Source: Lachnospiraceae bacterium (GTDB lineage: Bacteria; Bacillota; Clostridia; Lachnospirales; Lachnospiraceae). From it: DNA of 64,000 nucleotides. The DNA is taken from positions 1-64,000 of the forward strand of contig JAILPS010000009.1 of NCBI GenBank assembly GCA_024699325.1, read 5' to 3'. The translations under genes were made by a program, and so were the position numbers. The notes beneath the pieces were generated by a model. The model saw only the letters and a list, made by a program, of their open reading frames with translations, had not been told where the DNA came from and made no database searches. Below, piece after piece: positions 50,170 through 61,637 of this stretch (positions within the stretch are counted from its first letter, which is position 1; each line of letters begins with the position of its first letter).

Positions 50170-50823
50170 ATGAACGAATTCTTCGACATTGACGGACCGT
50201 TTTTCCATACCATAAGAGTCTGCGTGGACCTTGTGTATCTGACGGCGCTGTTTATAATCACAAGCATTCCGATATTCACCATGGGCTCTAGCATGTGCGC
50301 CATGTATTACACGGCGAATAAAGCCATCCGTCACGACAGAAGCTACGTGGGCAAGGAGTATTTTAAGGCTTTTAAAGATAATTTTAAGCAGTCGACGCCA
50401 GTGTGGATTGTGATGATGATTGTGTATATAGTGCTTGGCGTCGAGACATACACCATGTATCTGTACGCCGTGAACGGCCAGGCATTTGGAAGAGTTTATC
50501 TGCTTCTCATGGCTGTTATTGTGGTAATCATCGTGTGGAATGTATACCTGTTTGCGTATATGAGCCGTTTTAAGAACACCACGAGAAACTGCATCAAGAA
50601 CGCGCTTATATTCACGACGGGAAGCTTTGGCAAGTCATTTGTGCTGTTTGCGCTTATGTATTTCTGCATGCTGCTTGTTGTCAGCTGGCCTGTTCTGATA
50701 GTTTTTGTGCCGGCAGCTTACACAATAGTCGCAACATTTTTGATTGAGAAGGTTTTTGAAAAATACATGACTCCCGAGCAGAGAGAAGAGGAGTTTGAAA
50801 AAAACAGAGTATATAAAAACTAA
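50170..50823 (+). CDS. YesL family membrane protein (DUF624)
   Basis: 217 residues with about five or six membrane segments; the opening FFDIDGPFFHTIRVCVDLVYLTALFIITSIP is characteristic of DUF624/YesL. YesL-type genes accompany carbohydrate ABC importers and rhamnogalacturonan operons in Bacillota; their function is not known. CAAGGAG precedes the ATG. It ends the pectin locus. Confidence 0.88.
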   Translation: MNEFFDIDGPFFHTIRVCVDLVYLTALFIITSIPIFTMGSSMCAMYYTANKAIRHDRSYVGKEYFKAFKDNFKQSTPVWIVMMIVYIVLGVETYTMYLYAVNGQAFGRVYLLLMAVIVVIIVWNVYLFAYMSRFKNTTRNCIKNALIFTTGSFGKSFVLFALMYFCMLLVVSWPVLIVFVPAAYTIVATFLIEKVFEKYMTPEQREEEFEKNRVYKN

Positions 50824-50828
50824 TTTTG

Positions 50829-50852
50829 GGGCGGGTGCTTAGGCATCCGCCC
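50829..50852 (+). terminator. G/C-rich hairpin after the YesL-like gene
   Basis: GGGCGGGTGC (50829-50838) pairs with GCATCCGCCC (50843-50852), one G-T, loop TTAG. Only TT follows, so termination may be weak or factor-assisted. Confidence 0.65.
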
Positions 50853-50912
50853 TTGACTGTTACAAGATATTGTGTATTATATCCCTGAAAGTGGTTTTAT
50901 TTGTGTTTAGGG

Positions 50913-50941
50913 TTGCTAGAAATATTTTTTTTTGATATACT
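50913..50941 (+). promoter_or_regulatory. Promoter of ftsK/spoIIIE
   Basis: -35 TTGCTA (50913-50918), 17-base T-rich spacer, -10 TATACT (50936-50941), 40 bases before the ATG. Confidence 0.6.
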
Positions 50942-50980
50942 GTAACGATGTAATAGTCTAAAAACAAAGGGGTAGTACAA

Positions 50981-53824
50981 ATGGCGACAAAGAAGAGGAC
51001 AACTGGTTCAACTTCTACTAAGAAAAAAACAACATCCACTACAGGGACTAGAAAACCTAGCACATCTTCAAGAGGCAGAAGAAGCGCGAAGAAGGTGAGC
51101 TCTACAAACACAGAGGATATCATAATTATCATAACTATTGCTTTGGGAGTGCTCACATTTATAAGCAATTTTAATCTGTGCGGTCCCGCAAGCATATTCT
51201 TTAACATATTCACATTCGGACTGTTTGGAGCGCTCGGATATGTGTCTCCCGTACTGTTCGTGCTGTTTATGTTTTTCCTGGTGTTTAACAGGAAGAATTC
51301 CTACGTAGTCCTTAAGCTCATAGGCGCGCTCATGATTTTTGTGCTTGTGTGCAACATGGCGTGGCTTATATCGTTTGACAAGCTAGAGGGCGAGGGCCTG
51401 ATGGCCTACTACAACACCTCCATGGACAAACACATTGGCGGCGGTATCGTGGGCGGACTCTTAGTCTGCGTTATACATCCTGTTTTCCAGAACATCGGAA
51501 CATGGCTCATATTTATAGTTGTCACCGTGATACTCCTTCTCGCAGTCACAGAGTTCTCGCTGTTTGGATACATGGGATATCTTGGCGAGAAGCTTAAGGA
51601 CAACAGGGATACGGGCAGAGAGATCAAGCAGATGAGGGCCGAGGAGACCCAGAGAATTCGCGAGGAGGCGCTCGAGGAGAACAGGCGCAGGAATGCTCAG
51701 AAAATGCTTGACGCCAGAATGAAGCTTGAGGAGCAGCGCGCGGATAGCGATGGCATCAAGAGAGAGCCTGAATATGTCAATGATCCTAAGTTTAAGATAG
51801 AGAGAACAAGGCGCAAAAACACAGGCGCTGACAACCTCCCCAAGGGAGATATAGAGAATCCTCTCAAGCCTGTACTTGGCAAGAATCTCAAGAAGAAGGA
51901 CGACTACGTTGTGGACGTGGAGACAGGAGAGATTATAGAGGATAAGAAGCAGGATGATCCGCTTGGCGCTCTCACAGAGATTATTAACCGTGAGGTTCAT
52001 AAGAACGACAAGAAGAAGGCACAAAGTGCGCCTGAGCCTGTAAGCGTTGACGATATCAAGTCTGTTTCGAATGTTAAGCAGACTAAGGTTTCAGATATTG
52101 AGAAGTCTGATACAGAGGAGAAGTATATAAACGGCATGCCTGCAAGGAAGCCGTTCCCTGAGCTTGAGCCCGAGGAGGAGAAGATAATTGAGACTGCCTC
52201 CGGCAAGATTATAAGGGCTGAGATTGGAAATACTGCAACCAAGAAGGTGGAGGCAGAGGGACACGAGAGCGACCCTCACGGCACGGGAGCCAAATACGAT
52301 GACGACGAGGAGGAGATTAAGGTTGAAGCTCCTGCCAAGGAGTATGTATTCCCTCCGATTAATCTGCTTACCGCCGGAGCATATAAGAGCCCTGCGGGAA
52401 GGGATTTAGAGCTCAAGAACACAGCTGAGAAGTTAGTCGAGACTCTTAATAACTTCAACGTCAAGGTCTCCATTTCAAATATTGTCTGCGGTCCCGCAGT
52501 TACAAGATATGAGCTTACGCCTGAGCTTGGCGTTAAGATCAGCAAGATTGTGAGCCTTCAGGACGATATTAAGCTTAGCCTCGCAGCATCAGATATACGT
52601 ATTGAGGCGCCCATACCTGGCAAGTCTGCCATAGGTATCGAGGTTCCCAACAAAGAGAATTCCGCGGTTAATCTGCGCGATATCATCGAGAGCGATGCAT
52701 TTAAGAATGCGTCGGGCAAGCTCGCATTTGCATGTGGCAAGGACATCGGAGGACAGAATATCGTTGGCGATATCGCCAAGATGCCTCATCTCTTAATCGC
52801 CGGCGCCACAGGTTCAGGTAAGTCCGTATGTATCAACACCATTATAGTCAGCATTCTCTACCACGCTAAGCCAAGCGAGGTGAGACTTATCATGATTGAC
52901 CCGAAGGTTGTTGAGCTTAAGGTATATAACAATATCCCTCATCTGCTTCGCCCCGTTGTGACTGACGCTAAACAGGCGGCAGGAGCGCTCAGCTGGGCGG
53001 TGGGCGAGATGACCAGGCGTTATGAGGCATTTGCAAAATACAATGTCAGAGACCTGAAGGGATATAACGAGAAGGTCAGAGAGAAGTATAAGGGCAAGGA
53101 GGACACCATGCCTAAGAACGCAATCATGCCACAGATTGTCATAATCGTGGACGAGCTTGCGGATCTTATGATGGTTGCTCCTGGAGAGGTTGAGGACAGC
53201 ATTCTCCATTTGGCACAGATGGCGCGAGCTGCCGGAATGCACCTGATTCTTGCGACACAGAGACCTTCTGTCAATGTCATCACAGGCGTTATCAAAGCCA
53301 ACATTCCGTCAAGAATCGCATTCTCGGTTTCGAGCGGTGTGGATTCTAGGACCATCATTGACATGATTGGCGCGGAGAAGCTCTTAGGCAAGGGCGATAT
53401 GCTCTACTTCCCTCAGGGACTTCAGAAGCCCATCCGTGTTCAGGGCGCGTTCGTGTCGGACAAGGAGGTTGAACAGGTTGTGGACTTCGTTGTCAACCAG
53501 GGCGACGTCAAGGGTGGCGGCTATGACAACAATATTGACCTGACAGCCAACGCTGCCATGACTGACGGTCAGGCGGGCGCACAGGCGGCATCGGGCAATG
53601 ATGAAAATGATCCGCTGTTTAACGATGCTGCGCAGCTCATCGTGAGCGTTCAGAAGGCATCCATCGGTATGCTTCAGAGAAAGTTCAGGATTGGCTTCAA
53701 CCGTGCGGCCAGAATTATGGATCAGCTGTCTGAGGCAGGCATTGTGGGCGAGGAGGAAGGAACCAAGCCCAGAGGCGTCTTGATGACACAGGAAGAATTA
53801 GACGAATTTTTGAGCAATAATTAA
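50981..53824 (+). CDS. DNA translocase FtsK/SpoIIIE
   Basis: 947 residues. A Thr/Ser/Lys-rich N-terminus (about 1-40) precedes four membrane segments (about 45-200), a long charged linker (about 205-470) and the RecA-like motor: Walker A GATGSGKS (608-615) and Walker [14 protein letters not shown] near 722-734. The last 65 residues form the winged-helix gamma domain ([31 protein letters not shown]) that reads chromosome orientation sequences. It pumps chromosomal DNA at division or sporulation septa; FtsK and SpoIIIE cannot be told apart from sequence alone. Confidence 0.95.
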   Translation: MATKKRTTGSTSTKKKTTSTTGTRKPSTSSRGRRSAKKVSSTNTEDIIIIITIALGVLTFISNFNLCGPASIFFNIFTFGLFGALGYVSPVLFVLFMFFLVFNRKNSYVVLKLIGALMIFVLVCNMAWLISFDKLEGEGLMAYYNTSMDKHIGGGIVGGLLVCVIHPVFQNIGTWLIFIVVTVILLLAVTEFSLFGYMGYLGEKLKDNRDTGREIKQMRAEETQRIREEALEENRRRNAQKMLDARMKLEEQRADSDGIKREPEYVNDPKFKIERTRRKNTGADNLPKGDIENPLKPVLGKNLKKKDDYVVDVETGEIIEDKKQDDPLGALTEIINREVHKNDKKKAQSAPEPVSVDDIKSVSNVKQTKVSDIEKSDTEEKYINGMPARKPFPELEPEEEKIIETASGKIIRAEIGNTATKKVEAEGHESDPHGTGAKYDDDEEEIKVEAPAKEYVFPPINLLTAGAYKSPAGRDLELKNTAEKLVETLNNFNVKVSISNIVCGPAVTRYELTPELGVKISKIVSLQDDIKLSLAASDIRIEAPIPGKSAIGIEVPNKENSAVNLRDIIESDAFKNASGKLAFACGKDIGGQNIVGDIAKMPHLLIAGATGSGKSVCINTIIVSILYHAKPSEVRLIMIDPKVVELKVYNNIPHLLRPVVTDAKQAAGALSWAVGEMTRRYEAFAKYNVRDLKGYNEKVREKYKGKEDTMPKNAIMPQIVIIVDELADLMMVAPGEVEDSILHLAQMARAAGMHLILATQRPSVNVITGVIKANIPSRIAFSVSSGVDSRTIIDMIGAEKLLGKGDMLYFPQGLQKPIRVQGAFVSDKEVEQVVDFVVNQGDVKGGGYDNNIDLTANAAMTDGQAGAQAASGNDENDPLFNDAAQLIVSVQKASIGMLQRKFRIGFNRAARIMDQLSEAGIVGEEEGTKPRGVLMTQEELDEFLSNN

Positions 53825-53846
53825 TATAGTGGAGGAGATACCAACC

Positions 53847-55517
53847 ATGAAGAGCGATATCGAGATAGCACAGGAAGCTAGTTTGTACAACATTAAGGAT
53901 GTGGCTGCGTCCATAGGTATTCCGGAAGATGACATGGAATTCTATGGCAAATATAAGGCTAAACTGTCCTCTGAATTAGAGGAGTCTGTCAAGAATAACC
54001 CAGACGGCAAGCTTATTCTTGTGACAGCTATCAACCCTACACCTGCGGGCGAGGGCAAGACCACCATCACTGTAGGTTTAGGTGAGGCATTTGCAAAGAT
54101 TGGAAAGAAGGCAATCATCGCGCTTCGTGAGCCTTCTCTTGGCCCGTGTTTTGGCGTCAAGGGCGGAGCTGCAGGAGGCGGCTACGCACAGGTCGTTCCC
54201 ATGGAGGATTTAAACCTGCATTTCACAGGTGACTTCCACGCCATAACAAGCGCCACAAACCTTCTCGCAGCCATGCTTGACAACCATATCCAGCAGGGCA
54301 ACGAGCTGGGCATTGACACCAGACAGGTTATCTGGAAGAGATGCGTGGACATGAACGACCGCGCTCTCAGAAACATTGTAATAGGTCTTGGCAACAAGAT
54401 GGACGGCTTCGTGAGAGAGGATCATTTTGTAATTACTGTTGCGACAGAGACCATGGCGATACTCTGTCTTGCCCGCGATATGAAGGATCTGAAGGAGAGA
54501 CTTGCCAGAATCATCGTCGCATATAACTATAAGGGAGAGCCTGTAACTGCTGGAGATCTGAAGGCTGTTGGCGCTATGGCGGCGCTTCTCAAGGATGCCC
54601 TTAAGCCCAACATGATTCAGACACTTGAGCACACACCTGCGCTTGTTCACGGCGGTCCATTTGCAAATATTGCACACGGCTGTAACTCTGTGAGAGCCAC
54701 ACGTCTGGCCCTTAAGCTGGCTGATTACACCATCACAGAGGCTGGTTTTGGAGCAGATCTTGGCGCTGAGAAGTTCTTCGATATCAAGTGCCGCATGGCA
54801 GGTCTGAAGCCTGATGCGGTGGTTTTGGTTGCCACTGTAAGAGCACTTAAGTACAACGGCGGCGTGGCCAAGGAGGATTTAAACACTCCCAATGTGGAGG
54901 CTCTTAAGAAGGGTATCGTAAACCTGGAGAAGCATATCGAGAATCTTCAGAAGTACGGCGTGCCTGTTGTGGTTACATTGAACGCATTTGTCTCAGATTC
55001 CAAGGAGGAATATGAATTCATCAAGAACTTCTGCGAGGAGAGAGGATGCGAATTCGAGCTTGCAAGAGTTTGGGAGAAGGGCGGCGAAGGCGGCATGGAT
55101 TTAGCCCGCAAGGTTATCGAGACCATCGAGACCAAGCCTTCAAACTTCAAGCCTCTCTATCCTGACGAGATGCCAATTAGAGAGAAGATTGAGACAGTTG
55201 CCAAGGAGATTTACGGCGCTAAGAGCGTAAGCTTCGAGGGTGCAGCTCTCAAAATGATTGACAAAATCGAGGCTATGGGATACGGAAACTTCCCTGTCTG
55301 CATGGCTAAGACACAGTATTCACTCTCAGACGACCCGACTAAGCTCGGCAGACCTGAGGGCTTCGATCTGCACGTTCGCGAGATCTATGTAAACTGTGGT
55401 GCAGGTTTCGTTGTTGCGTTGACAGGCTCTATTATGACCATGCCTGGACTTCCTAAGAAGCCGGCGGCATTTACCATCGACGTTGACGACAACGGCAAAA
55501 TAACAGGATTATTCTAA
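53847..55517 (+). CDS. fhs: Formate-tetrahydrofolate ligase
   Basis: 556 residues from the ATG at 53847, nine bases after GGAGGAG (a GTG at 53829 in frame overlaps that site). Nucleotide-binding stretch [11 protein letters not shown] near 60-70 and the family signature [27 protein letters not shown] near 96-122 are intact. It makes 10-formyl-THF from formate, ATP and THF, feeding purine synthesis (including the AICAR transformylase in this window) and formyl-methionine synthesis (Fmt at 58320). Confidence 0.97.
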   Translation: MKSDIEIAQEASLYNIKDVAASIGIPEDDMEFYGKYKAKLSSELEESVKNNPDGKLILVTAINPTPAGEGKTTITVGLGEAFAKIGKKAIIALREPSLGPCFGVKGGAAGGGYAQVVPMEDLNLHFTGDFHAITSATNLLAAMLDNHIQQGNELGIDTRQVIWKRCVDMNDRALRNIVIGLGNKMDGFVREDHFVITVATETMAILCLARDMKDLKERLARIIVAYNYKGEPVTAGDLKAVGAMAALLKDALKPNMIQTLEHTPALVHGGPFANIAHGCNSVRATRLALKLADYTITEAGFGADLGAEKFFDIKCRMAGLKPDAVVLVATVRALKYNGGVAKEDLNTPNVEALKKGIVNLEKHIENLQKYGVPVVVTLNAFVSDSKEEYEFIKNFCEERGCEFELARVWEKGGEGGMDLARKVIETIETKPSNFKPLYPDEMPIREKIETVAKEIYGAKSVSFEGAALKMIDKIEAMGYGNFPVCMAKTQYSLSDDPTKLGRPEGFDLHVREIYVNCGAGFVVALTGSIMTMPGLPKKPAAFTIDVDDNGKITGLF

Positions 55518-55574
55518 TACTTAGCGCAGGTGCATTTATGTATCTGCGCGATTGTTGTGATTATAAGGAGTTTT

Positions 55575-57779
55575 ATGGCGGAGTACGCAAATATAATAAT
55601 AGACATATCAGTTGACGAGCTCGACAAATCGTTTGTCTACCGTATTCCGACAGCTCTTAAGGAGAATATAGGAGTCGGTAGCGCGGTCAAGGTGCCCTTC
55701 GGCAGGATTACCAAGAAGGGCTATGTCATCGAGCTGCTTGACGACACGGATTTTGACAAGAAGAGGATTAAGGAGATCGACTCATTAGACGACAGCCAGC
55801 TAAATATTGACCCGGAGCTCACAACACTTGCGTGGTGGATGAAGAACAGATACGGCTCGACCATGAACAGAGCCCTTAAAACTGTGCTTCCTGTAAAGAG
55901 CGCGGTCAAGCATTTAAGCAAGGGAATCATAAGAATATGCGCTGACTTAGATACAGTCAGGGCATATCTTAAGTCGAATAAATGTGGTGTCGCGCAGGAG
56001 AGACTTCTAAGCGCTCTGCTTAGCGACGGAGAGCTTCCCTCTGACATAGTAAGCGATAAGCTGAATGTCTCTGCTTCGACTATTAAGAGCTTAGAGAGCA
56101 AGGGATTAATCGCAAAGCAGATTACATATTCCCTTAGAAACCCTGTGGGAAATATCGAGAGGGATGGCAATAAAACTATCCTAAACGGCGAACAGCAGTC
56201 GGCTGTGGACGCTATCTGGAGTGACCACATAAGCGGGGCTAACAACACCTGGCTTATACAGGGAATAACAGGAAGCGGCAAGACCGAGGTGTACCTTGAG
56301 CTTATCGAGAAGGTCTTATCAGAGGGTAAGCAGGTGATCGTTTTAATCCCTGAGATTTCCCTCACATATCAGACTGTCATGAGGTTTTATAAGAGGTTTG
56401 GCGACAGGGTCAGCATTATCAACTCACGCCTCAGCACAGGCGAGCGCTACGACCAGTTTCTTAAGGCCGAGAGAGGCGAGATAGATATTATGATAGGGCC
56501 CAGATCTGCTCTGTTTACGCCGTTTAAAAACCTGGGGCTGATCGTCATCGACGAGGAGCACGAGGACAGCTATAAGAGCGAGCAGGCCCCCAGATATTCT
56601 GCCAGGGAGGTCGCCATCCACAGATGCGAGATGAAGGGCGGTTTTGTTGTTTTGGGAAGCGCCACGCCATCTGTAGAGAGCACTTATCTGGCTGACAAAA
56701 ACATTTATAAGAGAGTGTATCTGAGAAACAGAGGAGTTGCGGGCGCATCGCTGGCGAAGGTCACAACCGTTGACATGCGCGAGGAGATGAAGGCCGGCAA
56801 CAGGTCAATTCTTAGCCGTGCTCTCCACGACATGATAGCTGACAGGCTATCTAAGGGCGAGCAGATCATGCTCTTCCTAAACAGGAGAGGGTATGCAAAC
56901 TTCATATCCTGCAGAAGCTGCGGCGAGGCAATAATGTGTCCAAACTGCGATATATCCATGACATATCACGAGGACGGAACGCTTAGATGCCACTACTGCG
57001 GCCACACCATGAGGCTTCCAAAAACCTGTCCGAAGTGCGGAAGTAAGTATTTGGCGGGCTTGGGAATAGGCACGGAGAAGGCCTGTGAGCTGGTTTCGGC
57101 ACAGTTTCCGTCTGCCAGAATTCTAAGAATGGATATGGACACCACAGCTAAGAAGGGAAGCCACGAGAAGATATTACAGGCTTTCTCAGACCACGAGGCG
57201 GACATTCTACTTGGAACCCAGATGATTGTTAAGGGGCATGATTTTAAGAATGTGACATTAGTTGGAATATTGGTTGCCGACAGGTCACTCTATGCGCCTA
57301 CATACAGGGCTGCCGAGAAAACATTTCAGCTGCTCACACAGGCGGCGGGGCGAGCGGGAAGAGGAAGTAACCCGGGTGACGTGGTTATACAGACCTACAG
57401 ACCTGAGCACTACGCTGTTAAGAGCGCGGCCGAGCAGGACTATCAGGCGTTCTACGACAGGGAGATACATTTCAGGTTAGGACTTGGCTACCCTCCTGTC
57501 AGGAGACTCATGAGTCTCTTGCTTGAGCACCCCGTGGAGAAGCGCTCGGACGAGCTTATAGAGGCTGCGGCAGCGATTGTCCGCGAACGCGTAGGTCAGA
57601 GGGGCACAGTCACAGGACCTTCCCCTGACAATATCGGAAGAATTAACAATCTATATAGAAGAGTATTATTTGTGGGCTCAGGCGACGTGGATATGCTTAT
57701 CAATCTGCAGAATCTCTTGGAAGAGGAGCTAAATGTTAAGAAATATCCTGAACTGGTCCTTCAAATTGATATAACTTAA
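55575..57779 (+). CDS. priA: Primosomal protein N' (replication restart helicase PriA)
   Basis: 734 residues from the ATG at 55575, with AAGGAG upstream; the frame is open back to 55530. An N-terminal DNA-binding domain precedes Walker A TGSGKT (residues 232-237), the DEAH-like box VIDEEHED, and the zinc region with four CxxC pairs (CRSCGEAIMCPNC and CHYCGHTM...CPKCG). The helicase C-terminal part has TQMIVKGHDFKNVTLVG and QAAGRAGRG. It reloads the replisome at stalled forks. First gene of a priA-def-fmt-rsmB-rlmN-stp-prkC run. Confidence 0.96.
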   Translation: MAEYANIIIDISVDELDKSFVYRIPTALKENIGVGSAVKVPFGRITKKGYVIELLDDTDFDKKRIKEIDSLDDSQLNIDPELTTLAWWMKNRYGSTMNRALKTVLPVKSAVKHLSKGIIRICADLDTVRAYLKSNKCGVAQERLLSALLSDGELPSDIVSDKLNVSASTIKSLESKGLIAKQITYSLRNPVGNIERDGNKTILNGEQQSAVDAIWSDHISGANNTWLIQGITGSGKTEVYLELIEKVLSEGKQVIVLIPEISLTYQTVMRFYKRFGDRVSIINSRLSTGERYDQFLKAERGEIDIMIGPRSALFTPFKNLGLIVIDEEHEDSYKSEQAPRYSAREVAIHRCEMKGGFVVLGSATPSVESTYLADKNIYKRVYLRNRGVAGASLAKVTTVDMREEMKAGNRSILSRALHDMIADRLSKGEQIMLFLNRRGYANFISCRSCGEAIMCPNCDISMTYHEDGTLRCHYCGHTMRLPKTCPKCGSKYLAGLGIGTEKACELVSAQFPSARILRMDMDTTAKKGSHEKILQAFSDHEADILLGTQMIVKGHDFKNVTLVGILVADRSLYAPTYRAAEKTFQLLTQAAGRAGRGSNPGDVVIQTYRPEHYAVKSAAEQDYQAFYDREIHFRLGLGYPPVRRLMSLLLEHPVEKRSDELIEAAAAIVRERVGQRGTVTGPSPDNIGRINNLYRRVLFVGSGDVDMLINLQNLLEEELNVKKYPELVLQIDIT

Positions 57780-57842
57780 TTATTTTTTTAAATGTTTTGT
57801 AACTATTGTATGTATTATTAATTAACATGTTGGAGGTATAAA

Positions 57843-58316
57843 ATGGCTATAAGAAATATTAGACAGTTCGGCGATCCTGTGCTTCGCAAGGAATGCAAGC
57901 CCATAGCAGAGGTTACACCAAGAATCAGAACGCTTGCCGAGGATATGATTGAGACAATGTATGAGAGCAACGGCGTTGGTCTTGCAGCGCCTCAGGTTGG
58001 CATCCTAAAGCAGATGGTTGTCATGGATGTAGGCGATGGCCCGCTGGTGCTCATAAACCCTGTGATTCTCGAGACATCAGGGGAGCAGACAGGCCAGGAG
58101 GGATGCCTAAGCTATCCAGGTAAGGCCGCTGATGTGACAAGACCTATGCATGTAAAGTGCAAATACTATGATCTTGACATGAACGAAGTAATCGTCGAGG
58201 CTGACGAGCTGTTCGCCAGATGCATCTGTCATGAGCTCGACCACCTTCACGGTGTATTGTATACAGATCATGTTACCGGACCTGTTTACGACACAAACAA
58301 TGAGGAAGAGGAGTAA
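57843..58316 (+). CDS. def: Peptide deformylase
   Basis: 157 residues. The three metal-enzyme motifs are intact: GVGLAAPQVG (about 44-53), EGCLSYPG (about 88-95, Cys ligand) and CHELDHLHG (about 129-137, the two His ligands and catalytic Glu). Removes the formyl group from new proteins. TTGGAGG precedes the ATG. Starts 63 bases after priA. Confidence 0.97.
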   Translation: MAIRNIRQFGDPVLRKECKPIAEVTPRIRTLAEDMIETMYESNGVGLAAPQVGILKQMVVMDVGDGPLVLINPVILETSGEQTGQEGCLSYPGKAADVTRPMHVKCKYYDLDMNEVIVEADELFARCICHELDHLHGVLYTDHVTGPVYDTNNEEEE

Positions 58317-58319
58317 TCC

Positions 58320-59240
58320 ATGAAGATTATCTATATGGGAACGCCGGATTTTGCGGTGAATACCCTGCAGACTCTGATTGACAGCAGACACGAGGTTATC
58401 GCGGTGTTTACACAGCCCGACAAGCCTAAGGGCCGCAGCGGCCAGTTACAGATGCCGCCGGTTAAGGAGCTGGCTGTCAAGTACGGCATACCTGTATATC
58501 AGCCTGTCAAAATCAGGGAGCAGGAGTATGTGGAGCTCATACAGGGGATGGGAGCCGATGTTGCGGTTGTTGCCGCATTTGGACAGATACTTCCCAAGTC
58601 CATTCTGGATGCGCCCAAATACGGCTGTATCAATGTTCACGCATCCCTTCTGCCTAAGTACCGCGGTGCCTCTCCAATCCAGCAGTCAATCCTTGACGGC
58701 GAGAAGGAGACAGGCGTCACCATCATGAAGATGGACGTGGGAATGGACACGGGGGATATCATTCTTCAGGAGGCATTTGCCCTTGACCAGACTGAGACCG
58801 GAGGAGAGCTGTTTGACAAGCTTTCAGTCATGGGAGGTCCCATGGTTTTGAAGGTCTTAGACAGCTTCGAGGACGGAAGCGTGACATTTACAAAACAGGA
58901 TGAGAGCAGAGCCACACATGTGAAGATGATAACCAAGGAGAACGGTCATATCGACTGGAACCAGAGTGCAGTTAAGATTGAGCGTATGGTCAGAGGCTAT
59001 AATCCATGGCCTGCGGCGTACACCTATGTGGGCTCTAAAATGTTTAAAATCTGGGAGGCTAAGCTTGCCGAAACACAGGGGCTTGGCGCCGGAGAATTCA
59101 TAGTTGATGATGGCAGCATGGTTGTTGGAACGGGCGATGGGGCGCTTAGGCTTATCAGCGTACAGCTAGAGGGCAAGAAGCGCATGAATATCGCGGACTT
59201 CCTCAGAGGCTACAGATTCGAAACTAACAAGCTGGGGTAA
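58320..59240 (+). CDS. fmt: Methionyl-tRNA formyltransferase
   Basis: 306 residues. MGTPDFAV start, the catalytic stretch INVHASLLPKYRGASPI near 107-123 (Asn and His), and MDVGMDTGDII near 140-150 are typical; the C-terminal OB-like domain follows (YNPWPAAYT). It formylates Met-tRNA for initiation. Three bases after def, the usual def-fmt pair. Confidence 0.97.
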   Translation: MKIIYMGTPDFAVNTLQTLIDSRHEVIAVFTQPDKPKGRSGQLQMPPVKELAVKYGIPVYQPVKIREQEYVELIQGMGADVAVVAAFGQILPKSILDAPKYGCINVHASLLPKYRGASPIQQSILDGEKETGVTIMKMDVGMDTGDIILQEAFALDQTETGGELFDKLSVMGGPMVLKVLDSFEDGSVTFTKQDESRATHVKMITKENGHIDWNQSAVKIERMVRGYNPWPAAYTYVGSKMFKIWEAKLAETQGLGAGEFIVDDGSMVVGTGDGALRLISVQLEGKKRMNIADFLRGYRFETNKLG

Positions 59241-59243
59241 TAT

Positions 59244-60566
59244 ATGGCTGATGTCAATGTGAGAAGCCTGGCCGTGGACATAGTCACGGACGTGTGCGAG
59301 GAGGGAGTTTTCCTCCACATAGAGCTTAGAAGAGCGCTGAATAAATACGCATATTTGGAGAGAAGTGAGAAGGCCTTCATGGTGAGACTATCCTCTGGAA
59401 CAATCGAGAGGTTAGTAACAATCGACGCCGTGGTCAATCATTTTTCAAAGCTTAAGATTAGCAAAATGAAGCCCTTTATCAGGAATCTGTTAAGAATCAG
59501 CGTCTACCAGATCATGTATATGGACGCGGTGCCTGACAGCGCAGTTTGCAACGAGGCTGTGAAGCTTGTCAGAAAGAGGCACTACGATAATCTAAGCGGC
59601 TTCGTAAACGGCGTTTTAAGAAGCATTGCCAGGGATTATAAGGAAGTGAAGCTGACGGATGCCCAGAGGTTTTCCGTAAGCGATGAGCTCTATGAACTGT
59701 TTAAAACGCAGTATCCTGAGAACTATGCTCAGATACTTGAGAGCTTCCTAAGTAACGACCACTCGACCATCCTAAGGTTTAATAAGAGCCTTATAGATGC
59801 CTCGAGAATTAAGTCCATCGCAGAAAAATATGGCATGAAGACCATAAGCGAGGAGATGGCAATTTACAGCGTTAGCGGAAGCGAGGGCATAGAGGATATC
59901 GAGGGCTTTGACGAGGGACTGTTTGCCATTCAGGATACCTCAGCGGCACTTCCCGTGTACCTGTCAGGGGCTAAGAGCGGCGACATATGTCTTGACTTGT
60001 GCGCGGCGCCAGGCGGCAAAACCGTGCAGTTGCTTGATATGCTCGGAGGCGAAGGAGAGGTTGTAAGCCGCGATATCTCAGAGGCGAAGCTTCCCATGAT
60101 AGAGGAAAATGTTCTTCGCTGTGGTTTTGACAATGTGAGAATCGAATACGCAGACGCTTCAGAGTATTTAAGCGCAGACGATAAGAAGTACGATATCGTG
60201 CTTGCCGATGTGCCCTGTTCAGGGCTTGGAATTATTGCCAATAAGCCCGATATCAAGCAGAATTTTAAGAGGGAAGCCTGTGATGAGCTTGCAGAGCTCT
60301 CCCGCAGGATTGTATATAATGCCGGAAGATATGTGAAGGAAAACGGGCTCCTGGTTTTCTCAACCTGCACATTAAACAGAGGGGAAAACTCAGAGATATG
60401 TAAGTTTATCAGAGAGAAGTTTGACTGTGAGAGCGTTAAGCTTAGCATTCCTTCCTGCATGGACAGATATGAATATACGGACGATGAGCTCACCATATTT
60501 CCAACTCCTGGAGTTTGTGAGGGATTCTTCGTGGCAATGTTTAGAATTAGAGGTGTCAGATCTTGA
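59244..60566 (+). CDS. rsmB: 16S rRNA (cytosine(967)-C(5))-methyltransferase RsmB
   Basis: 440 residues. An N-terminal NusB-like helical domain (about 1-135) is followed by the methyltransferase domain. SAM-binding motif DLCAAPGGKT near 247-256; the two cysteines of m5C methyltransferases are in DVPCSGLG near 318-325 and STCTLNRGEN near 370-379. Four bases after fmt. The stop overlaps the rlmN start by four bases. Confidence 0.95.
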   Translation: MADVNVRSLAVDIVTDVCEEGVFLHIELRRALNKYAYLERSEKAFMVRLSSGTIERLVTIDAVVNHFSKLKISKMKPFIRNLLRISVYQIMYMDAVPDSAVCNEAVKLVRKRHYDNLSGFVNGVLRSIARDYKEVKLTDAQRFSVSDELYELFKTQYPENYAQILESFLSNDHSTILRFNKSLIDASRIKSIAEKYGMKTISEEMAIYSVSGSEGIEDIEGFDEGLFAIQDTSAALPVYLSGAKSGDICLDLCAAPGGKTVQLLDMLGGEGEVVSRDISEAKLPMIEENVLRCGFDNVRIEYADASEYLSADDKKYDIVLADVPCSGLGIIANKPDIKQNFKREACDELAELSRRIVYNAGRYVKENGLLVFSTCTLNRGENSEICKFIREKFDCESVKLSIPSCMDRYEYTDDELTIFPTPGVCEGFFVAMFRIRGVRS

Positions 60567-61606
60567 AGGATATAAGATCATTAACATTTGAGGAGCTTAA
60601 GGCGGAGGTTTCTGCTCTTAATATGCCCGCATTTCGCGCTAAACAGATATATGGATGGCTTCACAAAACTCCTGTATTTAGTTTCGACGAGATGACCAAT
60701 ATTTCGAAGGCGGATCGTCAGAGGCTTGGCGAGGTTTTTTCCCTCGACCCCATGACCATCGCGGATGTGCAGATATCACAGATAGACGGCACCAGAAAAT
60801 ACCTCTACGCGCTTGCAGACGGCAATATGATCGAGAGCGTGTGGATGGAATATAAGCACGGCAACAGCGTGTGTATATCAACCCAGGTGGGCTGCAGAAT
60901 GGGCTGTACCTTCTGCGCTTCCACAATCGACGGCCTGGCAAGAAACCTTACCGCCGGAGAGATGCTGGCTCAGGTATACGCCATGGCCAGGGAGACGGGC
61001 AAGAAGGTTTCAAACATTGTGACCATGGGAAGCGGAGAGCCCATGGACAACTACGACAATGTCTGCAAATTCATCAGAATGGTGTCGGACGAAAACGGCA
61101 TGAATTTAAGCCAGAGAAATATAACAGTTTCTACCTGCGGCATCGTGCCAAACATTAAGAGGTTTGCGGATGAGGGCTTCGGAGTGACGCTGGCGATATC
61201 GCTCCACGCGTCTAACGATGTCATCAGGCGAAGAACCATGCCGATAGCCAACGCATTTTCCATCGACCAGATTATGGAGGCGTGCAGGTATTTCTTCGAC
61301 AAGACGGGAAGGCGGTTGACATTTGAATATGCTCTGATTAAGGGCGTAAACGACAGCGCAGAGACGGCGAAGGAACTCGCGGGACTCTTACACGGACTAA
61401 ACTGCCATGTAAACCTGATACCCGTCAATCCGATCAAGGAAAGAGACTATGTCCAGACCGAGCGCGCGCACGTTTTCGAATTCCAGAAATTGCTTGAAAA
61501 ATATGGAATAAATGCTACTATTAGAAGGGAAATGGGCCGGGATATTGACGGCGCCTGCGGGCAGCTTAGAAAGCACCATTTGGACGAAGCAAAGAATAAA
61601 CAATAG
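60563..61606 (+). CDS. rlmN: Dual-specificity RNA methyltransferase RlmN (radical SAM)
   Basis: 347 residues from a TTG start overlapping the rsmB stop, with AGAGGTG about 6 bases upstream. The radical-SAM cluster is C111-x3-C115-x2-C118 in GCRMGCTFCAST. The second-site cysteines expected in RlmN are present (CGQLRKH near the C-terminus and a Cys near the middle). It methylates C2 of A2503 in 23S rRNA and A37 in some tRNAs. The symbol assumes RlmN rather than the resistance paralogue Cfr, supported by its housekeeping position. Confidence 0.95.
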   Translation: MKDIRSLTFEELKAEVSALNMPAFRAKQIYGWLHKTPVFSFDEMTNISKADRQRLGEVFSLDPMTIADVQISQIDGTRKYLYALADGNMIESVWMEYKHGNSVCISTQVGCRMGCTFCASTIDGLARNLTAGEMLAQVYAMARETGKKVSNIVTMGSGEPMDNYDNVCKFIRMVSDENGMNLSQRNITVSTCGIVPNIKRFADEGFGVTLAISLHASNDVIRRRTMPIANAFSIDQIMEACRYFFDKTGRRLTFEYALIKGVNDSAETAKELAGLLHGLNCHVNLIPVNPIKERDYVQTERAHVFEFQKLLEKYGINATIRREMGRDIDGACGQLRKHHLDEAKNKQ

Positions 61607-61637
61607 ATTAATTATAACCAGGTGAGGAGGTGATCTG